DNA of 64,000 nucleotides, from the NCBI RefSeq assembly GCF_003626575.1, contig NZ_RBDY01000014.1:104482-168481 (forward strand), in the 5' to 3' direction. This DNA is from Streptomyces radicis (lineage in GTDB: Bacteria; Actinomycetota; Actinomycetes; Streptomycetales; Streptomycetaceae). Shown piece after piece: positions 16,884 to 24,834 of the stretch (within the stretch, counting starts at the first letter, position 1; every line of letters starts with the position of its first letter). The position numbers and the translations under genes were made by a program. The notes under the pieces are model-generated. The model saw only the letters and a list, made by a program, of their open reading frames with translations, did not search any database and had not been told where the DNA came from.

Positions 16884-17050
16884 CGGGGCCCCTTCTCGCC
16901 GGTTGGTGGACGCCGGATGCCTTTCACCTTGCGGTGTCATCGGTGTCCCGCCGAGCGGGCGCACGAGGCATGAGGGCGGCGCGACGGAGCGTTGGGGGGC
17001 GCGCGAGTTCTGCGGGTATGAACGGAGTCGATCGGGTAGAGGGGTGGGGC

Positions 17051-17091
17051 GGGGCCGTCTTTCCCCGGCTCTCTCGGGGGAAGACGGCCCC
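17051..17091 (-). terminator. Strong hairpin after the DUF397 gene
   Basis: GGGGCCGTCTTTCCCC (17051-17066) and GGGGAAGACGGCCCC (17077-17091) pair with one bulged T and a 10-nt loop. The hairpin begins 12 bp beyond the DUF397 stop codon on the minus strand and should end the XRE-DUF397 transcript before the radical SAM gene. Confidence 0.8.
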
Positions 17092-17102
17092 GTTCGTTCG
17101 AT

Positions 17103-17324
17103 TTACAGCGTGCCGTCGAGGATGGCCTGGCGGAACGCGTTCCACTCGGCGGCCGTGTAACGCAACGCCTCCCGCTCGGGGTTCTTCGAGTCGCGCATCG
17201 CGACCCCGCCGCCGGGGAGGTCGGTGATCTCGACGCAGTTGTTCGCTCCGTTGCTGCGGGGGGACTTGCGCCAAACCGCGTTCGACAGGTCGAGGGCGTA
17301 GAGGTCTTCCTTGAGGGCGTTCAC
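17103..17324 (-). CDS. DUF397 protein
   Basis: This 73-residue protein shows the DUF397 (PF04149) signature: WRKSPRSNGANNCVEI, GGGVAMRDSKNP and WNAFRQAILDG. DUF397 proteins almost always sit next to an XRE/DUF5753 regulator in Streptomyces and are thought to act with it, in some cases as antitoxin-like or developmental pairs. Its start overlaps the XRE stop by four bases, so translation is coupled. A strong hairpin follows. Confidence 0.88.
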   Translation of the reverse strand: MNALKEDLYALDLSNAVWRKSPRSNGANNCVEITDLPGGGVAMRDSKNPEREALRYTAAEWNAFRQAILDGTL

Positions 17325-18196
17325 TTGCTGTTCCTTTCCAGGAGGGTCTTGATGAGCTGCCGTGAGTCATCCACGGACAATGCGGCGGCGACGACGCGTT
17401 CGAAGGCGGCCTCGAAGGCCCTTACGTCTTCCATGCCTTCGATGAAGTGACCACCCTGGATGTTCTCCAGCATGACCACGGTGGGCCAGGGGTGCGGGAA
17501 GCGCACGATCTCGAAGTGGCCCAGCATGCCCGGGTGCGGAGTGCCGACCAGCGGCATCACCTGGATGGTGATGTTCGGGAGGTCGATCATGTCCAGCAAA
17601 TGCCGGAGTTGCTGGCGCATGAGATATGGCAGCCCAGCGAACCGCTGGTGCAACGCGGCCTCGTGGATGACGGCCCACAGCCTCAACGGCTGGCCGTCCG
17701 CCCTGGTCGTCAGGATGGCCTGACGCGTCTTGCGGACCTCGGCGAGGGCGGCAACCTCCTGCGGTGTGAGCGAGCCATCGATTGCCGCGATGATCTCACG
17801 GGCGTAGGCGCCGGTTTGGAGCAGTCCGGGGATCAGTCCCGGCGTGAAGATATGGAGGCTCTCCGCGTCCGTTTCCAGGGCCAGATAGTCCTTGTAGCTC
17901 AGACCGAGGGTGCCGCCGTACGCCTGCCACCAGCCCTGCTTTCCGGCGTCCTTGGCCAATTCCTCCAGTGCCCTGATCACCGACAGGTCGCTGACGCCGT
18001 ACTGCGCCAGCAGCTTGGCGACGTCCTGGGGGAGGAGGCGTGCGACGGCGTTCTCCATGCGGGAGAGCTTGCTGTCGTCCCACCCCATCGCTCTGGCCGC
18101 AGTGACCAGAGTGATCCCGGCGTCGTTCCGGTACCTCCGGATGGTTTGGCCGAGCCGCCGCCTGCGCAGCGTGGGGATCGCTCGAACATTCGGCAT
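17321..18196 (-). CDS. XRE-family regulator with DUF5753 domain
   Basis: The 291-residue protein has an N-terminal helix-turn-helix (residues about 13-70: RLGQTIRRYRNDAGITLVTAARAMGWDDSKLSRMENA). A C-terminal DUF5753 domain follows, with the family's typical features: LLQTGAYAREII, LRLWAVIHEAALHQRF, ITIQVMPLVGTPHPGMLGHF and ENIQGGHFIEG. Such regulators pair with DUF397 proteins. It is divergent from two small accessory genes, and a nested inverted repeat lies between them. Confidence 0.88.
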   Translation of the reverse strand: MPNVRAIPTLRRRRLGQTIRRYRNDAGITLVTAARAMGWDDSKLSRMENAVARLLPQDVAKLLAQYGVSDLSVIRALEELAKDAGKQGWWQAYGGTLGLSYKDYLALETDAESLHIFTPGLIPGLLQTGAYAREIIAAIDGSLTPQEVAALAEVRKTRQAILTTRADGQPLRLWAVIHEAALHQRFAGLPYLMRQQLRHLLDMIDLPNITIQVMPLVGTPHPGMLGHFEIVRFPHPWPTVVMLENIQGGHFIEGMEDVRAFEAAFERVVAAALSVDDSRQLIKTLLERNSK

Positions 18197-18295
18197 GGTG
18201 CTATTTCACACTCCCTGGGTGTCGGAACAGAAGCTCTGGGTGCGCGTTCGGCCCCCTCGGGTGCGACAGACAAGCCCTGTGGTGCCTCAACTTCT

Positions 18296-18319
18296 GGCAA
18301 TTGGGCATCCAACGTTGCC
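18296..18319. promoter_or_regulatory. Nested inverted repeat upstream of the XRE gene
   Basis: GGCAA-TTGG-gcat-CCAA-cg-TTGCC forms two nested inverted repeats between the XRE regulator and the divergent small gene. The outer TTGCC/GGCAA half-sites resemble those at 13859-13890, which would fit one regulator acting on both regions. This is an inference from sequence only. Confidence 0.4.
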
Positions 18320-18426
18320 TGTTGACCCTTCGTAGTCGCATTCTTCCTCACCCGGCGCGATGTCGCAGCCCGCTGCGGATCGCTCACCGGGAGTCGAACG
18401 CCCCCACGGCGACAAGGGGTTAAACC

Positions 18427-18672
18427 ATGCCCAAAGCCTTGGCCCCCCGGCCACCCGACTGGTTGACGTTCGGTGCCCGCGTGCGTGATGCGGGGACCGG
18501 CAGTGTTGGCACCGTTCAACTCCTCCAGGACGCACGGCACTTGGTCACCACACGCCGCATGGAACGGCCCGTGCGCGTCCTGTTGAGGCCGGAGTGCCGG
18601 GAGCGGTGTCCGTGGTGGGCGTCCGTCTGTGACCTCGAACTCGCGCCGGTCCGACCGTCCACCCTCTTTTGA
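18427..18672 (+). CDS. Small hypothetical protein of an XRE/DUF397 neighbourhood
   Basis: The 81-residue protein opens MPKALAPRPPDWLTFGARVRD, then AGTGSVGTVQLL, a pattern seen in short Streptomyces proteins encoded beside XRE/DUF397 pairs, and ends with a Cys-Pro-rich segment (RPECRERCPWW). AAGGGG precedes the ATG. It ends 17 bp before the zinc-ribbon gene, so the two probably form an operon divergent from the XRE regulator. Function unknown. Confidence 0.6.
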   Translation: MPKALAPRPPDWLTFGARVRDAGTGSVGTVQLLQDARHLVTTRRMERPVRVLLRPECRERCPWWASVCDLELAPVRPSTLF

Positions 18673-18689
18673 GAAGGACCTCAATTGCC

Positions 18690-19373
18690 ATGCCTGTTCG
18701 CGCTGTTCCCGCTCCGCCGCGTCTCCTCTCCTGGGGGCCGAGGTCCCTGCCCGTTCCGTATGCCGCCGCGTGGACGGGGGAAGGCGGGGGCCTGGTGGGC
18801 GCGTTGACCGTTCGGCCCGACGGGAAGGGGCTCGGCTACCGCGACGAGGTGCCTCAAGACCGCGACGCGCAGGGCGTGTTGTGGACGCGGATGAGTGAGG
18901 CGCCGGGGAAGGGGCGGCCTGACTTCGGGGCGTTGCACCCCGCGCGGCAGCGGAACGCGTTGCTCAACAAGCTGTGCCAGGTCTGTGGCGGGCAGGCGAG
19001 CCGGACGTCGCAGGGCTGGCTGTTCCTCATCGAGGGGTCCGAGATGCCGGAGTGGGCGGGCGACGACTGGCCCGAGGGAGCGCTCTCCACCAAGCCGCCG
19101 ATCTGCCGCCCGTGCGCCGCGTTGGCCGTGCGGCACTGCCCGCACCTGCGGCACCCGTTGCTGATCCACTCGCGCAAACCCCGCACCTGGGGCGTCTTCG
19201 GCGGCTTCTTCACGCCCGACGCGGTCGGCACTCCCCGCCCCCACCCCACCGACGGGTACCTGCCCTACGGCCACCCGTCCGCGCCGTGGTTCATGGCGTC
19301 GCAGCTGCTCGTCGAACTCACCCGCTGCACCGTCGACTTCGAATTCAGTCCAGCTCGCGTTCATCCAGGATGA
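18690..19373 (+). CDS. Zinc-ribbon-type hypothetical protein, possibly clipped at its end
   Basis: The 227-residue protein carries LCQVCGG and ICRPCAALAVRHCPH, two Cys-x2-Cys pairs plus His/Cys that look like a zinc-binding site. It has a basic N-terminal segment and a Pro-rich centre. I know the type only as hypothetical proteins in Streptomyces accessory regions. The last dozen residues run into the 3' end of the convergent PHP gene (29-bp overlap), so the natural C-terminus may have been lost. GAGAAGGACC precedes the ATG. Confidence 0.65.
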   Translation: MPVRAVPAPPRLLSWGPRSLPVPYAAAWTGEGGGLVGALTVRPDGKGLGYRDEVPQDRDAQGVLWTRMSEAPGKGRPDFGALHPARQRNALLNKLCQVCGGQASRTSQGWLFLIEGSEMPEWAGDDWPEGALSTKPPICRPCAALAVRHCPHLRHPLLIHSRKPRTWGVFGGFFTPDAVGTPRPHPTDGYLPYGHPSAPWFMASQLLVELTRCTVDFEFSPARVHPG

Positions 19374-20352
19374 CCGGATTGCCCAGCGCCGCCATGTGCC
19401 CGTGGGGATGGCGCACTTCGACGCGGACGAAGCCCGATTCGTCGGCGCCGGTGCGCCACTCGACGGTGCCCGCGCCCGTGGTGGGCAGCGAGGCGCGGTG
19501 CGCCGTTCCCGCCTCGGTGTGCAGGCTGACCGTTCCCGAGGGCACGCCGCGGACCTCCACCCGCACCACGGTCGGGGCGCCGCGGGTCGCCAACCGCTCG
19601 CCGAACTCCGCGCGGCGATCACCGGCCGAGGCCGTGCACGCCAGCTCGACGGCGGCGGACTCGGCGATCCAACTCCGGCCTGCCCGCAGCCCGTCGAGGA
19701 TCGCCCCGGTGCTCAGCTCGTCGGCCTGCACCACGGTGTGCGGGGTGCCGAGCTGGCCGCTCAGATGGGCGTCGCTGTTGCCCACCGCGGGGCGCCAACG
19801 GCCCCGGTGGACGTCGGCGGCGAGGGCGCGGCCCCACTCGGCGAGGGCGGCCTCGTTGTCGGCGTTCCACGGCTGGTCCGACGCCCACAGCCCGTTCCAC
19901 ACCTCGACCACGTCGAACCCCTGGTACGGGTACATGAACGTGCCGGACGCATACGGCGCGAACGGGTGCGCCGCCACGCACAGGCCGCCGACGCCGTGCA
20001 CCTCGTCCAGGTGCCGTTCGACCGCCGCGTCCCGCACCCCGTACCGCCAGTCGATCACCTGACCGGGGCGGATGCCGAGCGCGAGCCAGTGCCCGGTCCT
20101 CGTGGTGACCTCCTCGCCCAGGATCACCAGCAGGTCGTCGCCCGCATGACGCCCCCAAGCGCCGTGCGTGGCCGTGGACTTGTGTTCGGTCGTCGCGAGA
20201 AAGTCAAGCCCCGCCGCCCTGGCCTCGGCCGCCAGCTGCCCGGGCGTCAACTCCCCGCCGTCCGAGGCCGCCGAGTGCACATGAAGATCCCCGCGATACC
20301 AGCCGGGCCCCCGCCCGGGCACCCGCATCGGCGGAACGTCCGACTCCGGCAT
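19345..20352 (-). CDS. PHP-domain (CehA/McbA-type) metallohydrolase
   Basis: The 335-residue protein has the PHP metal motifs: YRGDLHVHSAASDGG, LATTEHKS, LILGEEVTT-like DLLVILGEEVTTRTGHWLALG, CVAAHPFAP and VGNSDAHL near residue 210. It ends with a beta-rich domain of about 80 residues. PHP enzymes are metal-dependent phosphoesterases or esterases; CehA/McbA-type members include carbamate hydrolases. No signal peptide is seen. It stands alone, convergent with the zinc-ribbon gene. Confidence 0.83.
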   Translation of the reverse strand: MPESDVPPMRVPGRGPGWYRGDLHVHSAASDGGELTPGQLAAEARAAGLDFLATTEHKSTATHGAWGRHAGDDLLVILGEEVTTRTGHWLALGIRPGQVIDWRYGVRDAAVERHLDEVHGVGGLCVAAHPFAPYASGTFMYPYQGFDVVEVWNGLWASDQPWNADNEAALAEWGRALAADVHRGRWRPAVGNSDAHLSGQLGTPHTVVQADELSTGAILDGLRAGRSWIAESAAVELACTASAGDRRAEFGERLATRGAPTVVRVEVRGVPSGTVSLHTEAGTAHRASLPTTGAGTVEWRTGADESGFVRVEVRHPHGHMAALGNPVILDERELD

Positions 20353-20437
20353 TCCTCCCCCTTCGCCGATCGGCCCCCTTCGCGGGTCCGCGCCCTACGA
20401 TACGGGCGGACCCGGACGAGGTCAGGGCCCCGCGCGT

Positions 20438-21064
20438 TCAGGACGTGTACAGCGACTCCAGCCTGGTCACCTGGCCCTCTCCGTCGAAGCTCAGGTCGTA
20501 CCCGAAGCGCGGGCGGACCGAGGGCGACTGGGCCGTCAGCCTGCTGACGAACTCGGCCTGGGAGTACGACGATGCCGCGGATTCGTCGCCGAGCGGGACC
20601 GCGAGCAGCACCTGGGCGTCCTCGGCCAGAAGCACCTCGGTGAAGGGACCCTCGCTCGGGACGACCACCCATGCCTCGGAGTGGTCGGTGACGTGCGCCT
20701 CCTTCTCGGCGGGCCGCACCGACAGGTACGTCCTTCCGTCCTCGCTCCAGGCGTCGTCGATCTGCACGAACTGTCTGGCCCCCGCCCAGGGGTTCGCACC
20801 GGTCGACGCCGATGCGTCGTCGGCGTCGGTCTCGGTGTCGGTGTCGGCGTCGTCCGTGTCGGCGGCGGCGTCGGTGTCCGCCGCGTCGTCCGTGTCCGCG
20901 GCGTCCGCCGTCTCGTCGGCCGAGGCGGAAGGCGCCGCCGATGTCTCGGGCGCGGCGGCGGCCTCCTGCCCTTCGCTCTCGTCGGCGCACCCGGTCAGGG
21001 CCGCGAGGCCGAAGGCGAGAACGGTGAGGTAGCGGACGGCGGCCCGTCGGCGTGAGTGGTACAT
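20438..21064 (-). CDS. Lipoprotein with Asp/Thr/Ala repeat linker
   Basis: The 208-residue protein starts with a basic n-region, a hydrophobic core and the lipobox LTGC, so it is probably anchored outside the membrane. A long low-complexity linker made of DTDDAADTD-like units (residues about 40-85) follows. The C-terminal domain (residues about 90-208) ends in LSFDGEGQVTRLESLY, which resembles the end of the neighbouring anti-sigma protein. It lies 136 bp downstream of that gene on the same strand and is probably part of the same regulon. Confidence 0.75.
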   Translation of the reverse strand: MYHSRRRAAVRYLTVLAFGLAALTGCADESEGQEAAAAPETSAAPSASADETADAADTDDAADTDAAADTDDADTDTETDADDASASTGANPWAGARQFVQIDDAWSEDGRTYLSVRPAEKEAHVTDHSEAWVVVPSEGPFTEVLLAEDAQVLLAVPLGDESAASSYSQAEFVSRLTAQSPSVRPRFGYDLSFDGEGQVTRLESLYTS

Positions 21065-21200
21065 GGGAAAGGTCCCCCAAGGATCAGGTGCGTTCTGGAT
21101 ACATGGGCTCTACGCGCTGGCCCACCCCTCGGGTTGCACCCCGATCCCCACTTCTTCGCCGACCGCCCCCCTCGACCACCCCCTGAACTCACCGGGGGAC

Positions 21201-21794
21201 TCACCCGGAGAGCCAGTACGCCTCCCGCAGCGAGTGCACGCGGCCCTCGCTGTCGTAGTCGATGGCGAACACCCACCGCGGCCCGCCGGACAGCTGATCC
21301 ACCAGCTCGCCCAGCTCCACGTCCGCGGGGCTCCCTTCGGTCAGCTGCCGCGCCTCGACGAGCGTCCGCCGTGGCAGGGTCAACGTGTGCACCACACCGA
21401 CGGGTGCGACGTTTCCGCCCTCGGCGCGGACCTGCTCGACGGTGACCCGCACCGTGTCCCCCGTCAGCGCCGCGCCATACACATAGCCCAGCTCGCTCGC
21501 GTACTCCTCACCCGGAGCGGGCGTCGGCGGCACGAACAGCGAGGCGGTCGGCGTCGGGTCCACGGCGGTCGGCTCGGGCCCCTGGGCGGCCCGGGTCAGC
21601 GACACCCCTCCCACGGCCAGGGCCACGGCGAGCACCGCGCCGCCGGACGCCAGAGCGGCCCGCCTGCGGCGCAGGCGCCGTTCACCGCGCGCCCGGATCC
21701 GCTCCGCGGCGAGCGGCTCCGCGTGCCGCCGACCCGACTCGGCCAGGTCGGCCAGGTCGGCGAGGTAGCCCTCCAGCTCAGTCCCGTCAGCCAT
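21201..21794 (-). CDS. Membrane-anchored anti-sigma-like protein
   Basis: The 197-residue protein has a cytoplasmic N-terminus (about 45 residues), one membrane helix (LASGGAVLAVALAVGGVSL) and an outside domain with a Pro-rich stalk. Its start overlaps the ECF sigma gene by eight bases, the usual arrangement for a cognate anti-sigma factor. No zinc-binding H-x3-C-x2-C motif is present, so it is not of the ZAS type. The outside domain resembles that of the downstream lipoprotein. Confidence 0.72.
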   Translation of the reverse strand: MADGTELEGYLADLADLAESGRRHAEPLAAERIRARGERRLRRRRAALASGGAVLAVALAVGGVSLTRAAQGPEPTAVDPTPTASLFVPPTPAPGEEYASELGYVYGAALTGDTVRVTVEQVRAEGGNVAPVGVVHTLTLPRRTLVEARQLTEGSPADVELGELVDQLSGGPRWVFAIDYDSEGRVHSLREAYWLSG

Positions 21795-22341
21795 GACGCA
21801 CCTCCGACACGCGGGCGGTCCGCGGATCCAGCTCAGTATCGGCCAGCAGCCGTGCCAACGCCGCCCGCCCCCGGCTCAGGTGCGCCTTGACCGTGCCGAT
21901 GGGGCAGTCGGCCTCGGCGGCCACCTGCTCGACCGTCAGGTCGCACAGGTGGTGGAGCACCACGGCCCGTCGCTGGGCCTCGGGGATCTGCCGCAACGCC
22001 TGGACCAGCAGCACATGGTGCGGCTCAGGTGGCGGCACCGCGGCCGGGGGGCCCTGGCGCCTGGCGAAGGCGAGCGCGGTGCGCACCCGCCGCCACCGGC
22101 TGACCGCGAGCCGCCAGGCCACCGTGCGCACCCACGCCTCGGGTGCGGCGTCCAGGTCCAGCTCGTCCCGGCGTTCCCAGGCCCGGACGAAGGCCTCCTG
22201 GACCACATCCTGCGCCTCGGCGAGGTCGCCTGTCATCGCGTACAGCTGCCCGATGAGCCTGCCGACGCTCGCGGTGTAGAAGGCGTCGAACGCGTGTTCG
22301 TCCGCACCCCGGCCGCCGCGCGGTTCTTCTGGTGGTCGCAT
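21787..22341 (-). CDS. ECF-type RNA polymerase sigma factor
   Basis: The 184-residue protein has region 2 (FDAFYTASVGRLIGQLYAMTGDLAEAQDVVQEAFVRAWERRD) and region 4 (ALRQIPEAQRRAVVLHHLCDLTVEQVAAEADCPIGTVKAHLSRGRAAL), the SigE/SigM-like layout of extracytoplasmic-function sigma factors. The ATG preceded by AGGAGAG is clearly the start. It leads a unit with the anti-sigma-like gene and, after a gap, the lipoprotein. Confidence 0.92.
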   Translation of the reverse strand: MRPPEEPRGGRGADEHAFDAFYTASVGRLIGQLYAMTGDLAEAQDVVQEAFVRAWERRDELDLDAAPEAWVRTVAWRLAVSRWRRVRTALAFARRQGPPAAVPPPEPHHVLLVQALRQIPEAQRRAVVLHHLCDLTVEQVAAEADCPIGTVKAHLSRGRAALARLLADTELDPRTARVSEVRHG

Positions 22342-22429
22342 GACTCTCCTATCACGCCGCACGGTGCCACCCGCGTCCCTCGCAGCACAAGCGGTCGGCG
22401 ACGTGCGCGGCCCCGGGCCCCGGTGACCC

Positions 22430-23485
22430 TCAGTGGCCGAGGCCGGGACCGCGCTCCCGCGTCGGCCACAGCAGCAGGGCGAAGCCCGCCACGGCCAGCG
22501 GGATCGAGACGACGTGGGTCAGCAGGTCGAGCACCCCGCGCGTGGAGTCGAACGACTCGTCCCACCAGTCGAGTTGGAAGCGCAGCGTGATCGCCCGAAC
22601 CTCCAGGTACGTCAGCAGCGCCAGCACCACCACGCCCGCGCCGCGCGCCGCCGGGCGGTTCGCCACGGCCAGGGCGCCGACCACCACGGCCGCGACGAGC
22701 AGCGCCGCCTCGTGGAAGTAGACGCCGCCGCTGAGCGAAAGCGGCGCGTGCAGGAGCGAGGGGTCCACCAGGTCGCGGGCGTAGTCGCCCCACGAGAACG
22801 CGTTCACGTCGGCCAGGATCCGCTGGCGGTCGATCACCCACGCGATGTGGATCGCGGCCAGGACCAGCAGCACCGCGCCGCCGAGCGGGGCGGTCACCGA
22901 GGAGCGGCGCTCCTCGCGCGCCCGCAGCAGCGACACGACGATCGCCACCGCGATCACGAAGCCGCCGACATAGGTGAGGGCCGTCCAGGCGCCGTAGTCG
23001 GGGTCGTCGAAGCCCTCGCGGTAGGTCGCGTCCAACGCCCCCACGCCCTGCCGCAGGCACAGCGCGAGCAGCACGAACGCCAGCAGCAGCGCGCCGCCCC
23101 GCGCGAACCGCCGTTGTGCGAGCGCCAGCAGGCCCACCGCGACCAGCGCGACCGTGAACACCCACTCGTACGGCGCCAGCAGCCGCTCGGGCACCGGGTG
23201 CGTCGGGTCGAAGAACGCCTTGATCAGGTCGATCGGCCGGGCGCCGGACTGGTCGAGCCCGTTGAGCAGCCAGGCGAGCACGCCCCCCGCGAAGACCAGC
23301 AGCAGCGTGCCGCTCAGCAGGTACGCGCCCCGCTGCGCGCCCGGCGCGCGCCCGTCACCGGGGCCTCGCACCGGGGGCGGCGGCGGCCCCCAGGGCGGCG
23401 GGCCCCACGGCGGAGGCGGCCCTGGCGGCGGCCCCGGCGGACCCCACGAAGGCGGCGGTGGTGGTGGTGCGTTCCCTGTGGCCAT
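22430..23485 (-). CDS. Polytopic membrane protein with Pro/Gly-rich N-terminus
   Basis: The 351-residue protein begins with about 50 residues made almost only of Pro, Gly and Trp (repeats of GPPPWGPP). Seven or eight hydrophobic segments follow, separated by short loops, two of them with charged D/E-rich turns (GLDQSGARPIDLIKAFFDPTHP). I do not recognise the family. The ATG giving MATGNAPP was chosen. It lies upstream of the sigma gene on the same strand with an 88-bp gap. Confidence 0.65.
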   Translation of the reverse strand: MATGNAPPPPPPSWGPPGPPPGPPPPWGPPPWGPPPPPVRGPGDGRAPGAQRGAYLLSGTLLLVFAGGVLAWLLNGLDQSGARPIDLIKAFFDPTHPVPERLLAPYEWVFTVALVAVGLLALAQRRFARGGALLLAFVLLALCLRQGVGALDATYREGFDDPDYGAWTALTYVGGFVIAVAIVVSLLRAREERRSSVTAPLGGAVLLVLAAIHIAWVIDRQRILADVNAFSWGDYARDLVDPSLLHAPLSLSGGVYFHEAALLVAAVVVGALAVANRPAARGAGVVVLALLTYLEVRAITLRFQLDWWDESFDSTRGVLDLLTHVVSIPLAVAGFALLLWPTRERGPGLGH

Positions 23486-23610
23486 GCGACCCCCCGAAGA
23501 CACGCGCCCTGCGGGCACCCTGCTCCGACGATCCCAGAAGCGTGACCCGGGAGGAAAGGGACAACAGACGCTTGTGGCACGACCGTTGCGTACCGGCGAC
23601 CCGCGTCAGC

Positions 23611-24651
23611 TCAGCGCGGACCGCCCGTGCTCTCCCGCACCACCAGGCGGTGCGGCACCACCCGGTTCCTCGGGGGCAGCGGCGGGAGCCCCTCGGCGCG
23701 CGCCGCGATCCGGTCCACCAGCAGCTCAACGGCCACCCGCGCCACCGCCGCCTTGTCCGGCGCGACCGTGGTGAGCGACGGCACGCTGAAACGCCCCGCC
23801 TCCACGTCGTCGAACCCCACCACCGCCACGTCCTCGGGCACCCGCAGGCCCCGCTCGTGCAGGGTGCGCAGCGTGCCGAGCGCCATCTGGTCGTTGAGGC
23901 ACAGGATCGCGTCGGGCTTGTGGCCCGCGGCCAGATACCGTTCCACCGCGGCCGCCCCGTCCGGCGTCCTGAACTGCCGCACCGGCAGCACCGCCGCCGG
24001 GTCGTAGGGCAGGCCCGCCGTCTGGAGCGCCTCGCGGAAGCCGCGCGTGCGGACCTGCGCGGTGCCCGTCGTCGCGGGCTCGGGGCCGCCCGCCTCCTTG
24101 CCGCCCACCGCCACGATCGAGCGGCGGCCCATGCCGACGAGGTGCTCGGTGGCCTCGCGGGTGGCCAGGACGTTGTCGATCGCGACGTGGTCGGCGCCCT
24201 CCTGGATCAGCTCGCCGAGCAGCACCACGGGCAGGTGCCCGCCGCGTTCGGCCACGTCGTCCGCCGTGAGCGCGAGCGGCGACATCAGCAGCCCGTCCAC
24301 GAAGTCCGAGCCGAAGCCGTCCAACGCGGTGAGCTCGTGCTGCCGGTCGGCCAGCGTCTGGTGCACGAGCACGGTCAGGCCGCGCCGCTCGGCCTCGGCG
24401 ATCACATGCGTCGCGACCTCGCCGAAGTAGGAGAAGTCCAGCTCGGGGAGGATCAGCGCGATGATCCCCGTGCGCCCGCGCCGCAGGTGGCGACCCGCGA
24501 GGTTGACCCGGTACCCCAGCTCGTCTATGGCCTGCCTGACCGCGGCCCGCGTGCGGTCGGAGACGTGCTCGTAGTCGTTGATCACGTTGGAGACGGTCTT
24601 CTCCGAGACTCCGGCGAGCCGCGCCACATCCTTGATCCTCGGCCTCGCCAC
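23611..24651 (-). CDS. LacI-family regulator of the carbohydrate locus
   Basis: The 346-residue protein has the LacI helix-turn-helix (RIKDVARLAGVSEKTVSNVIND), hinge helix (NLAGRHLRRGRTG) and a periplasmic-binding-like sensor domain with ALILPELDFSYFGEVATHV and DVAVVGFDDVEAGRFSVPSLTTV. The GTG start follows AAGGGGTG. It is divergent from the ABC importer genes, with a palindromic operator between them. It probably represses the importer, GH2 and heparinase-like genes until a sugar from the substrate binds. Confidence 0.92.
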   Translation of the reverse strand: MARPRIKDVARLAGVSEKTVSNVINDYEHVSDRTRAAVRQAIDELGYRVNLAGRHLRRGRTGIIALILPELDFSYFGEVATHVIAEAERRGLTVLVHQTLADRQHELTALDGFGSDFVDGLLMSPLALTADDVAERGGHLPVVLLGELIQEGADHVAIDNVLATREATEHLVGMGRRSIVAVGGKEAGGPEPATTGTAQVRTRGFREALQTAGLPYDPAAVLPVRQFRTPDGAAAVERYLAAGHKPDAILCLNDQMALGTLRTLHERGLRVPEDVAVVGFDDVEAGRFSVPSLTTVAPDKAAVARVAVELLVDRIAARAEGLPPLPPRNRVVPHRLVVRESTGGPR

Positions 24652-24727
24652 CGCACACCCCTTACCCACCCACCCAGACACAGGACCCGACGATCGTAGC
24701 TCTCGCGAACGAGGGGCGGCACAGGTC

Positions 24728-24754
24728 TTTACAGGCCATGTACATCGATGTAAA
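24728..24754. promoter_or_regulatory. LacI-type operator
   Basis: TACATCGATGTA at 24741-24752 is a perfect 12-bp palindrome with the central CG usual for LacI-family sites. TTTACA (24728-24733) and TGTAAA (24749-24754) add a wider inverted pair. It lies between lacI and the solute-binding protein gene, about 80 bp before the latter. Confidence 0.7.
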
Positions 24755-24834
24755 AACGGGATCGGGACAACGGCCGCCCCAGGTTCACCCTCCGTGTTCG
24801 GGCGGGCGTCCGACCGAGCCTGAAAGGGTCGACG

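Noticed and set aside
16884..17102. Precursor peptide for the radical SAM enzyme
   Set aside because: Short frames here lack a ribosome site and a leader/core pattern; the clear element is the terminator of the DUF397 gene.
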